Part shown: piece by piece, positions 50,480-59,914 of the stretch | How the letters are laid out: each line of letters begins with the position of its first letter | Position numbering within the stretch: position 1 is the stretch's first letter | Origin: an uncultured Aquimarina sp. | Lineage (GTDB): Bacteria; Bacteroidota; Bacteroidia; Flavobacteriales; Flavobacteriaceae | Direction: 5' to 3' | Assembly (NCBI GenBank): GCA_947496355.1 | Contig: CANMCO010000002.1 | Coordinates: 1 to 64,000, forward strand | Length of the DNA: 64,000 bases | The notes under the pieces: generated by a model | Databases searched by the model: none | What the model saw: the letters and a program-made list of their open reading frames with translations, nothing else | Told to the model about the DNA's origin: nothing | Made by a program: the position numbers and the translations under genes

Positions 50480-50785
50480 ATGTCAGAATTAGAAGAATAC
50501 CTGGTTGCTATAGCAGTTTGTTCACCGCTTTTTTTCTTCATTATAGCCGTTGCTTTTAGATTACTGGATAATAGTGCATCTATTTTTTTAAATCATGATA
50601 TTTTGGTGGATACGTCTTATGTTTCTGCAGATGTAATTAGAGAACATATTGGTAGCTCAGAAAATGTAAAACTTAAAAAAGCATTAAAGAGAGCACTTTT
50701 GTTCAGGAAGTTGCATAATTTCTTCATGATTTTAATGCTAATATCAATTCCTCCTGTAATTATAGCTTGCTTCTTTCTTTTTTGA
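50480..50785 (+). CDS. Small membrane protein
   Basis: 101 residues with two membrane segments (about 10-28 and 78-100) and a cytoplasmic or periplasmic charged middle containing SSENVKLKKALKRALLFRK. No family recognised. Two bases behind the S41 protease, so cotranscribed with it and with the dCMP deaminase. Confidence 0.65.
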   Translation: MSELEEYLVAIAVCSPLFFFIIAVAFRLLDNSASIFLNHDILVDTSYVSADVIREHIGSSENVKLKKALKRALLFRKLHNFFMILMLISIPPVIIACFFLF

Positions 50786-50807
50786 ATTTATGGAGTTCCG
50801 GAAATAG

Positions 50808-51005
50808 TTATTTCCTTCTTTTTTGTTGAATGCTTCTGGAAACCAATAAAATAAGCATGAGTACAATAGCGCATGCTGATGCAAAAACTCCAATAAGGGC
50901 AGTTTTGCTATCACCAACAAGTATGTTGTTAAAATCTAAAAGAGTTGTGTTGTAAATCAAAAGACCTGTAGCAATGGCTATTAATATGTATATGAAATAT
51001 TTCAA
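50808..51005 (-). CDS. Very small two-span membrane protein
   Basis: 65 residues: two hydrophobic segments (YFIYILIAIATGLLIYN and ALIGVFASACAIVLMLILLV) and a basic C-terminus SRSIQQKRRK, a topology typical of cytoplasm-facing ends. 17 bases behind the MarC-family gene and in the same direction, so likely an operon. Function unknown. Confidence 0.7.
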   Translation of the reverse strand: MKYFIYILIAIATGLLIYNTTLLDFNNILVGDSKTALIGVFASACAIVLMLILLVSRSIQQKRRK

Positions 51006-51022
51006 AATTATAGAGTTAAGTT

Positions 51023-51595
51023 TTAGAACAGTCCTTTAATATTTGTAGCAAATAATTTAACGGCTATAGCCAGTAAAATTACACCAAAAATCTTTCGCAC
51101 CACATTAATCCCCTGTTTGCCCAGAACCTTTTCGATTTTACCAGAAGATTTTAATACGATATAAACAAAAATAATATTGATTATTATGGCAATTACGATG
51201 TTTAAAGGTTGATATTCTGCTCTTAAAGATAAAATAGATGTCATAGTTCCTGCTCCCGCAATTAAAGGAAAAGCAAGAGGTACCACTGCCGCGGTTTCTG
51301 GCGCGTCATCCTTATATAATTGAATACCCAATATCATTTCTATGGCAAGGAAGAAAATAATAAAGGACCCGGCAACAGCAAAAGAGTTTACATCTATCCC
51401 TATTAAACTAAGAATTTCTTTACCTACAAATAAGAAAAGAATCATTATTATAGCTGCTACAATCGACGCTTTCTCGCTTTGGATATGTCCAGCTCTTTTA
51501 CGTAAATCTATGATAATAGGAATACTACCTACAATATCAATAACCGCAAACAGTATCATACTTGCGGTTAATATTTCTTTTAGGTTAAAGCTCAT
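51023..51595 (-). CDS. MarC-family integral membrane protein
   Basis: 190 residues with about six membrane segments. MarC/UPF0056 landmarks: FAVIDIVGSIPIIIDLRKRAGH, VAGSFIIFFLAIEMILGIQLY, VPLAFPLIAGAGTMTSILSL and a final FGVILLAIAVKLFATNIKGL. The family is not an antibiotic efflux pump, contrary to its name; its transport role is unresolved. Start near the divergent DUF3109 gene. Confidence 0.92.
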   Translation of the reverse strand: MSFNLKEILTASMILFAVIDIVGSIPIIIDLRKRAGHIQSEKASIVAAIIMILFLFVGKEILSLIGIDVNSFAVAGSFIIFFLAIEMILGIQLYKDDAPETAAVVPLAFPLIAGAGTMTSILSLRAEYQPLNIVIAIIINIIFVYIVLKSSGKIEKVLGKQGINVVRKIFGVILLAIAVKLFATNIKGLF

Positions 51596-51697
51596 ATAAA
51601 AATAGTTTCAATAATTTGTGCAAATGTAAACAGACTTTATTTAATAAAGGTATTATAAAAAGGTGAATAAATTACAAAAAATCTCTAGCATAAGAAT

Positions 51698-51705
51698 TAT
51701 CTTTG
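51698..51705 (+). promoter_or_regulatory. -7 box of a probable leaderless transcript
   Basis: TATCTTTG ends four bases before the ATG at 51710, so the transcript should begin at or within a base or two of the start codon; the same geometry is seen at yefM. Confidence 0.5.
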
Positions 51706-51709
51706 AGCC

Positions 51710-52279
51710 ATGTTTCAATTAGGAAAAACCATTATCTCAGAGGAGATTATAGAGAAGGATTTTGTGTGTAACCTCTCTGCTTGCAAAGGTGCTTGTTGTG
51801 TGGATGGAGAGGCTGGAGCACCACTCGACGAATCTGAAACCCAGAAACTTGAAGAGATATATCCTGTTATAAAATCATATTTACGCAAAGAAGGTATAGC
51901 TGTAATTGAGAAGCAAGGCGTTTATGTCAAAACTCCAGATGGGGAATTAGAAACACCACTTATAGATGGTGCAGATTGTGCATATGTAATTTTTGATGAC
52001 AAAGGCACAGCCATGTGTGCTATTGAAGAAGCGTATAATCAAGGTGAGGTAGATTGGAAAAAACCTGTTTCTTGTCACTTATATCCAATAAGAGTGCAGG
52101 ATTACACAGAGTTTTCTGCAGTTAATTACCATAGATGGGAAATTTGTGATGACGCATGTACTTTAGGAAAAGAACTACAAGTTCCTGTCTATAAATTTGT
52201 AAAAGATGCCTTAATTCGAAAATTTGGAGAGGATTGGTATATCGAACTTGAAAAAGTAGCTGCAAATTTGAAAAAATAA
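51710..52279 (+). CDS. DUF3109 family Cys-rich protein
   Basis: 189 residues. Cys pattern CNLSACKGACCVDGEAGAPL near the N-terminus, then DCAYV, CAIE, CHLYPIR, and EICDDACTLGK, all conserved in DUF3109. Eight or more Cys suggest a metal or Fe-S site, like the related YkgJ zinc/iron-chelating domain. Role unknown; the gene is common in Bacteroidetes, often next to core genes. Single-gene unit with its own leaderless-type promoter. Confidence 0.88.
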   Translation: MFQLGKTIISEEIIEKDFVCNLSACKGACCVDGEAGAPLDESETQKLEEIYPVIKSYLRKEGIAVIEKQGVYVKTPDGELETPLIDGADCAYVIFDDKGTAMCAIEEAYNQGEVDWKKPVSCHLYPIRVQDYTEFSAVNYHRWEICDDACTLGKELQVPVYKFVKDALIRKFGEDWYIELEKVAANLKK

Positions 52280-52651
52280 CCTTCACTTTGAAGAAAAATA
52301 CCAGTCTTTTTTGTTAAAAAAACATTTTTTTGAAGATGCGGTTTTCCCGTAATTGCATGTTTTTTGCACTTTTGTTTTTTGAAGCGTAAAACACGGCTAG
52401 CAACTGAAAAACATGCCCTTCTGGAGGATGTGGGCTGTATTGTTTCTAATTTTTTAAAGGCTCATAAACAACTGTTAACCAGTTAATTAAATCATTTTTT
52501 TGAAGAAGGGGATTTTTCCCCTAAATTAACTTCGTGTTGAAAACTTGTTGAAAACGTTTACTAACTTTAAGTAGAACTTTTGACCTATTTCTTGATCTTT
52601 GTAAGACCCTTGAAAAAGAAAAAAACACCAAGAAAAGTTAAAAAAAATAAG
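52280..52651 (+). promoter_or_regulatory. nrdB leader region with repeats
   Basis: 372 bases without a gene. GTTGAAAAC occurs twice 11 bp apart (52536-52544 and 52547-52555), a periodicity of one helical turn that suggests paired regulator sites. A GGGGA-TTCCCC hairpin lies at 52508-52521, and a G/C-rich structured segment at about 52393-52438. I do not recognise a known riboswitch. A weak -7 box (GATCTTTG) lies at about 52590. Confidence 0.45.
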
Positions 52652-53629
52652 ATGAGCGCCATAGAACCTATTTTGCAAGAAAACAAAGATCGATTCGTGA
52701 TTTTCCCAATTCAACACCATGATATTTGGGAGTGGTATAAAAAATCGGAGGCTAGTTTTTGGACTGCAGAAGAGATTGATCTACATCAGGATATAACAGA
52801 TTGGTCTACTAAGCTTACGGCAGATGAAAAGTATTTTATCAAACATATTTTAGCGTTTTTTGCTGCTTCTGATGGTATCGTAAATGAAAACTTGGCAGAA
52901 AATTTTGTAAACGAAGTGCAATATAGCGAAGCAAAATTTTTCTATGGGTTCCAGATTATGATGGAAAATATTCATTCTGAAACCTATTCATTACTTATCG
53001 ATACCTATGTTAAGGACGAAAAGGAAAAAAACATGTTGTTCAACGCAATAGATAATTTTCCGGCAATTAAGAAAAAAGCAGATTGGGCACTGAAATGGAT
53101 CGAGTCTGACTCTTTTGCAGAACGACTTATTGCTTTTGCAGCTGTAGAGGGGATTTTCTTTTCAGGAGCATTCTGTTCAATTTTTTGGTTGAAGAAACGT
53201 GGATTAATGCCAGGGCTTACATTTTCAAATGAATTAATTTCTAGAGATGAAGGAGTGCACTGTGATTTTGCTGTTCATCTTCATAACAAGCACTTGGTAA
53301 ATAAAGTGCCAAAAGAAAGAATACGCAGTATCATTGTTGATGCTCTTAATATCGAGAGAGAGTTTATTACAGAATCTCTTCCGGTAAGTTTGATCGGTAT
53401 GAATTCAAAATTAATGACGCAATATCTGGAGTTTGTTACAGATAGGTTATTAGTAGAATTAGAATGTGAAAAAGAATACGGAACTGCAAATCCATTTGAT
53501 TTTATGGATATGATCTCGCTACAAGGAAAAACGAACTTCTTTGAGAAAAGAGTTTCAGAATACCAAAAAGCAGGGGTGCTTAATAAAGATTCTGAGGACA
53601 GTAAAATAAGTTTTGATGCCGATTTTTAA
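52652..53629 (+). CDS. nrdB: Ribonucleotide reductase class I, beta subunit
   Basis: 325 residues from the ATG at 52652 (AGCGCC...); the earlier in-frame start at 52580 adds 24 basic residues with no similarity to NrdB. Eukaryote-like class Ia R2 motifs: [20 protein letters not shown] with the radical Tyr in [21 protein letters not shown] with iron ligands, [12 protein letters not shown] and [12 protein letters not shown]-terminal tail ends FDADF and docks on NrdA. Makes deoxyribonucleotides with nrdA, which follows after 310 bases. Confidence 0.96.
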   Translation: MSAIEPILQENKDRFVIFPIQHHDIWEWYKKSEASFWTAEEIDLHQDITDWSTKLTADEKYFIKHILAFFAASDGIVNENLAENFVNEVQYSEAKFFYGFQIMMENIHSETYSLLIDTYVKDEKEKNMLFNAIDNFPAIKKKADWALKWIESDSFAERLIAFAAVEGIFFSGAFCSIFWLKKRGLMPGLTFSNELISRDEGVHCDFAVHLHNKHLVNKVPKERIRSIIVDALNIEREFITESLPVSLIGMNSKLMTQYLEFVTDRLLVELECEKEYGTANPFDFMDMISLQGKTNFFEKRVSEYQKAGVLNKDSEDSKISFDADF

Positions 53630-53939
53630 CCTAAAAATCTTTCAAAACAACAATATATTCATTCTGAGCTAGTCAAAAACATATCTTCTGTTTATTTCAG
53701 ATTAGCTCAGTTTGATACAGCTTTGTAAAAGCTTTACAAAAAAACAACAAAAGGGACGAAAGTCAAAAAATTATATTTTACTTGTAGAATCACTCTGATC
53801 TTAAGATGTAGAGACTTCTTTTTAGTAGCTTGTTTCTAGCAGATGAAATATAACTTTTTGGTCTTCAGATTATAGATTAGTAACACAAATTAATAGCATT
53901 TTCTTCGATAGAAGAAAGTTTTAAAAACCAAAAAAGCGT
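53630..53939 (+). promoter_or_regulatory. nrdB-nrdA intergenic region
   Basis: 310 bases. A hairpin CTGAGCTA (53664-53671) / TAGCTCAG (53703-53710) with a 31-base loop is the only strong structure; no poly-T follows, so it looks like an attenuator, processing or repeat element rather than a terminator. The gap suggests nrdA has its own promoter. Confidence 0.4.
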
Positions 53940-56408
53940 ATGTATGTTGTAAAAAGAGATGGGCATAAGGAACCAATTATGTTCGACAAAATTACCGCAA
54001 GGGTAAGAAAATTATGTTATGGACTTAATCCATTAGTTGATCCTGTAAAGGTGGCAATGAGAGTGATAGAAGGATTGTATGATGGGGTCACAACTAGTGA
54101 ATTGGATAATTTGGCGGCAGAGATAGCTGCGACCATGACTATAACACACCCAGATTATGCAAAACTTGCGGCACGTATCTCTGTTTCGAATCTACATAAA
54201 AACACAAAGAAGACTTTTTCTGAAGTGGTTACAGATCTTTATGAATATGTAAACCCAAGAACAGGCAAAAAAGCGCCATTAATTGCCGATGATGTCTATG
54301 ACGTGATTGTTGCTAACAAAGAAAAGTTAGACTCTACAATCATTTACAATCGCGATTTTGGTTACGATTATTTTGGTTTTAAAACACTAGAGCGTTCTTA
54401 CTTGCTTAAAATTAACGGTAAGATTGCAGAGCGCCCGCAACATATGTTAATGAGAGTTTCTATAGGGATACATCTTAATGATTTGGATGCCGCTATAGAG
54501 ACTTATGAATTAATGTCTAAAAAATATTTTACACACGCTACACCAACACTATTTAATTCAGGGACACCAAAACCACAGATGTCGTCTTGTTTCTTGTTAA
54601 CAATGCAAGACGATAGTATAGATGGGATATACGATACATTAAAACAAACTGCAAAGATTTCTCAATCTGCAGGAGGGATAGGATTATCTATTCATAATGT
54701 ACGTGCCACAGGATCATACATTGCAGGTACAAACGGAACATCAAATGGTATTGTACCAATGCTAAAAGTATATAATGATACTGCTCGATATGTAGATCAA
54801 GGAGGAGGAAAACGTAAAGGATCGTTTGCTATTTATGTAGAGCCATGGCATGCTGATATTTTTGATTTCCTGGACCTAAAAAAGAATCATGGTAAAGAAG
54901 AAATGCGTGCACGTGACTTGTTTTATGCAATGTGGATTCCGGATTTATTCATGAAGCGGGTGCAGGAAGATGCAGAGTGGACGTTGATGTGTCCAAACGA
55001 ATGTCCTGGATTATTTGATATTCATAGTGATGAATTTGAAAAAGAGTACTTACGTTTTGAAGCCGAAGGAAAAGGTCGTAGAACTATAAAGGCTCGTGAA
55101 CTTTGGGAGAAAATCTTAGAATCACAAATCGAGACCGGTACGCCATACATGTTGTATAAAGATGCGGCAAACCGTAAATCGAACCAGCAAAATCTTGGTA
55201 CCATACGTTCTTCAAACTTATGTACAGAGATTTTAGAATATACAAGCCCAGATGAAGTAGCAGTATGCAACCTGGCATCGATAGCATTACCAATGTTTGT
55301 GAAAAATGGAGAGTTTGATCATAAAGAACTGTTCAGAATCACTAAGCGCGTAACCAAAAACTTAAATAAAGTAATTGATCGTAACTATTATCCTGTAAAA
55401 GAAGCAGAGAATTCTAATATGCGTCATCGTCCTATTGGGTTAGGAGTACAAGGATTAGCAGATACATTTATTCAGTTACGTATGCCTTTTACCAGTGATG
55501 AAGCTAAAAAATTAAACCAAGAGATTTTTGAGACACTTTATTTTGCTGCTGTAACGGCGTCTATGGAAGAAGCAAAAGCAGATGGGCCATACCAGACTTA
55601 TGATGGATCTCCTATCTCTAAAGGAGAATTTCAGTATAACCTATGGGGTATAAAAGATGAAGAATTAAGTGGTCGTTGGGACTGGGCTAAGCTTCGTAAG
55701 CAAGTGCTTAAAAATGGAGTGCGTAACTCATTGTTGGTAGCGCCAATGCCAACAGCTTCTACTTCCCAGATTTTAGGAAATAACGAAGCTTTTGAACCAT
55801 ATACAAGTAATATATATACTAGACGTGTGTTATCAGGAGAGTTTATTGTAGTAAATAAGCACTTGTTAGAAGATTTAGTAAAATTAGGGTTGTGGAATGA
55901 TAACCTTAAAGATGCGATCATGCGCGCAAACGGATCAATACAAAATATCGATATTATTCCGCAGGATCTTAAAGAACTTTACAAGACGGTTTGGGAACTG
56001 AGTATGAAAGACATTATTGATATGTCTCGTCATAGAGGATATTTTATTGATCAGTCACAGTCACTAAACCTGTTTATGGAAGGTGCAACGATGGCAAAAT
56101 TAACGTCAATGCATTTTTATGCTTGGAAGAGTGGGTTAAAAACTGGTATGTATTACCTAAGAACAAAATCTGCTGTTGATGCGATTAAGTTTACACTTAA
56201 AAGCGAAAGCAAAGAAGAGCCAAAACCTGAAAAAGTAGCAGTAGCTGCTGCACAGGTAATGGAAGCGCAAGCTGCCAAAACAGAGCCAAAACAGGAGGCA
56301 GCTCCTGTTGCCGTAGAAGAAACGGCACTTACTCCAGAAGAGCTTCGTGCAATTATTGCACAATCTAAAGAAGCCGAAGGAGACGATTGTTTAATGTGTG
56401 GGTCGTAG
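53940..56408 (+). CDS. nrdA: Ribonucleotide reductase class I, alpha subunit
   Basis: 822 residues. N-terminal ATP-cone (about 1-95, [20 protein letters not shown]), then the barrel with [40 protein letters not shown], and [20 protein letters not shown] with the catalytic Cys, [10 protein letters not shown] and [20 protein letters not shown]. After an Ala/Glu-rich linker the tail ends DDCLMCGS, the Cys pair that receives electrons from thioredoxin. Reduces NDPs together with NrdB. Terminator at 56428-56463. Confidence 0.97.
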   Translation: MYVVKRDGHKEPIMFDKITARVRKLCYGLNPLVDPVKVAMRVIEGLYDGVTTSELDNLAAEIAATMTITHPDYAKLAARISVSNLHKNTKKTFSEVVTDLYEYVNPRTGKKAPLIADDVYDVIVANKEKLDSTIIYNRDFGYDYFGFKTLERSYLLKINGKIAERPQHMLMRVSIGIHLNDLDAAIETYELMSKKYFTHATPTLFNSGTPKPQMSSCFLLTMQDDSIDGIYDTLKQTAKISQSAGGIGLSIHNVRATGSYIAGTNGTSNGIVPMLKVYNDTARYVDQGGGKRKGSFAIYVEPWHADIFDFLDLKKNHGKEEMRARDLFYAMWIPDLFMKRVQEDAEWTLMCPNECPGLFDIHSDEFEKEYLRFEAEGKGRRTIKARELWEKILESQIETGTPYMLYKDAANRKSNQQNLGTIRSSNLCTEILEYTSPDEVAVCNLASIALPMFVKNGEFDHKELFRITKRVTKNLNKVIDRNYYPVKEAENSNMRHRPIGLGVQGLADTFIQLRMPFTSDEAKKLNQEIFETLYFAAVTASMEEAKADGPYQTYDGSPISKGEFQYNLWGIKDEELSGRWDWAKLRKQVLKNGVRNSLLVAPMPTASTSQILGNNEAFEPYTSNIYTRRVLSGEFIVVNKHLLEDLVKLGLWNDNLKDAIMRANGSIQNIDIIPQDLKELYKTVWELSMKDIIDMSRHRGYFIDQSQSLNLFMEGATMAKLTSMHFYAWKSGLKTGMYYLRTKSAVDAIKFTLKSESKEEPKPEKVAVAAAQVMEAQAAKTEPKQEAAPVAVEETALTPEELRAIIAQSKEAEGDDCLMCGS

Positions 56409-56427
56409 ACCTAGATTTATATAGGGT

Positions 56428-56463
56428 AAAAGGGAAGTTTTCTTAGGATGACTTCCCTTTTTT
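56428..56463 (+). terminator. Rho-independent terminator after nrdA
   Basis: Stem AAAGGGAAGT with ACTTCCCTTT around a 12-base loop, followed by a T run to 56463. Confidence 0.9.
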
Positions 56464-56475
56464 AAATTAGGAAAT

Positions 56476-57315
56476 ATGAAGTCAGAAATAATAAAATCAT
56501 TAACTAATAACTTTGAAGATCATTCGCACTCTACGGAGAACGATGTTGAGTTTTGGTTTGCAAGAGATCTTCAACAATTATTGGGTTATACTGAATGGAG
56601 AAATTTTAATAAGGTAATAGTTAAGGCAAAAACTTCATGCGAAGTTTCAGGGAATGATATTTCTGACCATTTTGTTGAGGTCAACAAAATGGTTAAAATA
56701 GGATCTGGAAGTGAGAGAGAGATAGAGGATATAATGCTTACAAGATACGCATGTTATCTAGTTGCTCAGAATGGTGATCCAAAAAAAGAACAGATTTCGT
56801 TTGCACAGAACTATTTTGCAATTCAAGCGCGCAAGTATGAATTAATAGAGAAACGTATAAAAGATTGGGAAAGATTACAGGCACGTCAAAAACTAACACG
56901 TTCTGAAAAAGAGTTATCTGAATTAATTTATGAAAAAACGGGTAATGATAAAAACTTTGGATTAATAAGAAGCAAAGGAGATCGGGCTTTATTCGGTAAA
57001 ACCACTCAGCAAATGAAAGGTAAATTAGGTGTCCCTAAGAATAGAGCCTTAGCAGATTTTCTTCCAACAATAACTATAAAAGCGAAGGATTTTGCCACAG
57101 AAATTACTGTTTTTAATACTAAAGAAAAATCTTTGAATTCTGAAAGAAGTATATCTGCAGAACATATTACAAATAATAGAGGTGTAAGAGGGTTATTATT
57201 GAAAAGAGGAATAAAACCAGAAGAGTTACCACCAGAAGAAGATGTAAAGAAATTAGAGCGAAGAGTTTTGTCAGAATCTAAAAAATTGGGAAAAAATCCT
57301 GATAAATTAAGATAG
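56476..57315 (+). CDS. dinD: DNA-damage-inducible protein D
   Basis: 279 residues. N-terminal Bro-N-like domain (VEFWFARDLQQLLGYTEWRNF), then the DinD core (MLTRYACYLVAQNGDPKKEQI, FAQNYFAIQARKYELIEKRI) and GNDKNFGLIRSKGDRALFG, FLPTITIKAKDFATEIT. In E. coli DinD is a LexA-regulated inhibitor of RecA filaments. It follows the nrdA terminator by 12 bases and is upstream of dgt. No LexA-like box was identified. Confidence 0.9.
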   Translation: MKSEIIKSLTNNFEDHSHSTENDVEFWFARDLQQLLGYTEWRNFNKVIVKAKTSCEVSGNDISDHFVEVNKMVKIGSGSEREIEDIMLTRYACYLVAQNGDPKKEQISFAQNYFAIQARKYELIEKRIKDWERLQARQKLTRSEKELSELIYEKTGNDKNFGLIRSKGDRALFGKTTQQMKGKLGVPKNRALADFLPTITIKAKDFATEITVFNTKEKSLNSERSISAEHITNNRGVRGLLLKRGIKPEELPPEEDVKKLERRVLSESKKLGKNPDKLR

Positions 57316-57330
57316 CTTAACTTTACGATT

Positions 57331-58677
57331 ATGATGAACTGGGAACAACTCTTGTCCTTAAAAAGACAAGGAGATACAAATAAAAGATTACGTAAAGAAC
57401 AAGACGAAACGCGATTGGGTTTTGAGGTGGATTATGATCGTATTATCTTTTCTTCGGCCTTTAGGAGTTTGCAAGATAAAACACAAGTAATACCGCTTTC
57501 CAAAACAAGTTTTGTGCATACGCGATTGACCCATAGTTTAGAAGTTTCGGTAGTTGGGCGATCATTAGGTAGAGTAGTAGGTAAGAAAATTTTAGAAAAA
57601 CACCCTCATTTGTCTACCATTCATGGCTACCAATTCAATGATTTTGGAGCAATTGTTGCCGCCGCTGCTTTGGCACACGATATTGGTAATCCGCCCTTTG
57701 GGCATTCTGGAGAAAAAGCTATCGGAGAGTATTTTAAAACTGGCAGTGGTAATCGATATAAAGATCAATTAACACCTAAGCAATATCAGGATTTAAGAGA
57801 TTTTGAAGGAAATGCAAATGGATTTAAAATCCTCACAGAGTCGCGTGTAGGGATAGAAGGTGGACTTAGGTTATCATATGCAACGCTAGGCGCCTTTATG
57901 AAGTATCCTAAAGAGTCTTTGCCAAAGAAACCTACTTCGCATATTGCACATAAAAAGTTTGGTTATTTTCAGAACGAAAAATCATTTTTTCAGGAAGTAG
58001 CAGAAGAAGTAGGGTTGCTAAAACATAAAATAAAGGATGACGTTACTTATAGTCGCCATCCATTAACTTTTTTGGTAGAGGCGGCGGATGATATTTGTTA
58101 TACTATTATTGATTTTGAGGATGGAATCAATCTTGGTTTGATAGAAGAAGAATATGCTTTAGAATATTTGATTAAACTAGTAAAGGATTCGATCAATACT
58201 TCAAAATATAATAACCTGGTCACTACGGCAGATCGGTTAAGTTACCTTAGGTCATTGGCGATTAATACACTTATAGGTGAGGCTGCAAATATTTTTCTTG
58301 AAAACGAAGAACAGATATTATCAGGGACTTTTGATACTGCATTAATAGATAAAAGTAAGTACGAAGCCCAGATTGATGATATTATTAAAATCAGTATCGA
58401 TAAGATCTATCAAAGCCAGGAAGTGACCGAAAAAGAGATTGCAGGATACGAGATTCTTGCAACCTTACTTGATCGATATTGTGTAGCTACAGATAATTTT
58501 AATCAAGATAATGCTTCAAATTATGATAAGCTTATTCTGAGAGCAGAAGGTGGTAATTTTGATTATAAAAATGATGATTTGTATACCAGGCTTATCAGTA
58601 TTAGCAATTTTGTGGCCAGCCTAACAGATGGTAATGCTTTATTGAAATTTCAGAAGATTAAAGGGTTGCAGATATAA
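57331..58677 (+). CDS. dgt: Deoxyguanosinetriphosphate triphosphohydrolase
   Basis: 448 residues. HD-domain dNTP triphosphatase: FEVDYDRIIFSSAFRSLQDKTQVIPL, HTRLTHSLEVSVVG (first His), ALAHDIGNPPFGHSGE (HD motif), then FLVEAADDICYTIIDFEDGI with the metal Asp. Cleaves dGTP to deoxyguanosine and triphosphate, balancing dNTP pools, which fits its place beside nrd genes. 16 bases after dinD, likely an operon with it. Terminator-like hairpin at its end. Confidence 0.95.
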   Translation: MMNWEQLLSLKRQGDTNKRLRKEQDETRLGFEVDYDRIIFSSAFRSLQDKTQVIPLSKTSFVHTRLTHSLEVSVVGRSLGRVVGKKILEKHPHLSTIHGYQFNDFGAIVAAAALAHDIGNPPFGHSGEKAIGEYFKTGSGNRYKDQLTPKQYQDLRDFEGNANGFKILTESRVGIEGGLRLSYATLGAFMKYPKESLPKKPTSHIAHKKFGYFQNEKSFFQEVAEEVGLLKHKIKDDVTYSRHPLTFLVEAADDICYTIIDFEDGINLGLIEEEYALEYLIKLVKDSINTSKYNNLVTTADRLSYLRSLAINTLIGEAANIFLENEEQILSGTFDTALIDKSKYEAQIDDIIKISIDKIYQSQEVTEKEIAGYEILATLLDRYCVATDNFNQDNASNYDKLILRAEGGNFDYKNDDLYTRLISISNFVASLTDGNALLKFQKIKGLQI

Positions 58678-58706
58678 AAAAACTACCCGAAAGATTTCGA
58701 GTAGTT
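58674..58706 (-). terminator. Terminator of the minus-strand lipoprotein gene
   Basis: AACTACCCGAAA and TTTCGAGTAGTT (one mismatch) form a hairpin followed by T's on the minus strand. It may also end dgt from the other side. Confidence 0.7.
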
Positions 58707-58735
58707 CTGATATTTTACTAAAGATTTTAATTTTC

Positions 58736-59176
58736 TTAAAGCCTCGTGTAAGTTTCTGTATATACAGTTATCTCTCCAGGTGTTTCTTCGTCTCTAAATT
58801 CTACTTTTAATGTAGTACTATTTAAAGTTAAAATAGTAGCTGTTTCTGTTTCTGTACCAAATGCAAATGTAAGTTGATCTCCAGATAATGACCAACCAAA
58901 TTCTTCTGAACCAGGGTTAACACAAGTTACTACCCCACTTCCGTCAGTACTTGAGCTAGAAAAATTACTAATAACTTTACCAGCTGTTGTAAACTCATAG
59001 GTGTCTTGTAAATCACATTGATCAAGAGTTTCTGCTACGCCATCTTCTTCAGCAGCAGACCATTGCCATGTACCAATAAGATTAGCTTCAGAAATTCCAG
59101 AGGTAGAATCATCATCACTACTACAAGAAGTAAATGTTGCAGCGATAAATAGAACAAATAAACTTAATTTTTTCAT
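58736..59176 (-). CDS. Lipoprotein, lipocalin-like, paralogue A
   Basis: 146 residues from the Met at 59176, which opens the lipoprotein signal KKLSLFVLFIAATFTSC with Cys18 and a downstream Asp-rich spacer; the 12 residues before it are not a plausible signal. The mature domain is beta-rich: EANLIGTWQWSAAEEDGVA, LDQCDLQDTYEFTTAGKV, then EFGWSLSGDQLTFAFG and LKVEFRDEETP, like the lipocalin-like DUF4488/DUF5004 type lipoproteins common in Bacteroidetes. Tandem paralogue of the next gene. Confidence 0.85.
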   Translation of the reverse strand: MKKLSLFVLFIAATFTSCSSDDDSTSGISEANLIGTWQWSAAEEDGVAETLDQCDLQDTYEFTTAGKVISNFSSSSTDGSGVVTCVNPGSEEFGWSLSGDQLTFAFGTETETATILTLNSTTLKVEFRDEETPGEITVYTETYTRL

Positions 59177-59328
59177 AATCGTTAAATAATTAAATAGGTT
59201 AATTTTCTGCAAAAAAACCTTTTTTTATGATTAAAAACAAAATTAATACAGTTAATTATTCTATATGTAAGTTTAAACTTATATATAGAATAATGTAGTT
59301 TTTGAAATTAAAGTAGTATTGGTACAAA

Positions 59329-59356
59329 AAAACCACCTGAGTTTTCAAGTGGTTTT
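59329..59356 (-). terminator. Terminator of the second lipoprotein gene
   Basis: AAAACCACCTGA (59329-59340) and TCAAGTGGTTTT (59345-59356) form a hairpin with one mismatch; the T's on the minus strand follow. Confidence 0.75.
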
Positions 59357-59378
59357 AGTAAATGTAAATATGTATATC

Positions 59379-59834
59379 TTATTGTTTTGTATACGTTTCT
59401 ACAATAATAAATTCTTCATTGCCTTCATTTTCAGTGTATTCTAATTTCAAGGTTGAAGTCGTTAGCTCAATAATTTTTTCTGAATCCTGATCAACGCTAC
59501 CTTCAACAGTTTCTGTGTTTAGCATATTTCCTGAAGTCAAGGACCAGACATAGTCTACACTGGTTGAAGGTTCGCAAGCACCTCCCGTTGTTTCAACACC
59601 TTCAATGAATTTTGCACGATTTTCTCCTTGGTCATTAACAAATAATTGGATAGTATACAGTAAATCACAAGCATCCAATGTTATTTCAGTTCCATTCTCA
59701 GTTTCCGAGGTAAGTTTCCAGTTACCAATTAGATTTGCTTCAGTAATTTCAGCTCCAACTGGTGAATCATCATCACTACCACAAGAAGTAAACATTGCTG
59801 CGATAAGTAGAACAAATAAGCTAAGTTTTTTCAT
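59379..59834 (-). CDS. Lipoprotein, lipocalin-like, paralogue B
   Basis: 151 residues. Signal peptide KKLSLFVLLIAAMFTSC is almost identical to that of the gene downstream, with Cys18 and a GSDDDSP spacer. Mature domain follows the same pattern (EANLIGNWKLTSETENGTEI; LDACDLLYTIQLFV; YVWSLTSGNMLNTE; LKLEYTENEGNEE). So the two lipoprotein genes come from a tandem duplication. Separated by a terminator, so independently expressed. Ligand and role unknown. Confidence 0.85.
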   Translation of the reverse strand: MKKLSLFVLLIAAMFTSCGSDDDSPVGAEITEANLIGNWKLTSETENGTEITLDACDLLYTIQLFVNDQGENRAKFIEGVETTGGACEPSTSVDYVWSLTSGNMLNTETVEGSVDQDSEKIIELTTSTLKLEYTENEGNEEFIIVETYTKQ

Positions 59835-59914
59835 TTTTTAAAGGTTTGTTTAAAGTTATTTCAGCTTTGAATAACGTCTATTAAGCCAAAAAATTTTAGT
59901 ATGGATTAAAAATG

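Noticed and set aside
52580..52651. Longer NrdB start
   Set aside because: The extra 24 residues are a lysine-rich run with no resemblance to NrdB, and the Met at 52652 gives the expected N-terminus.
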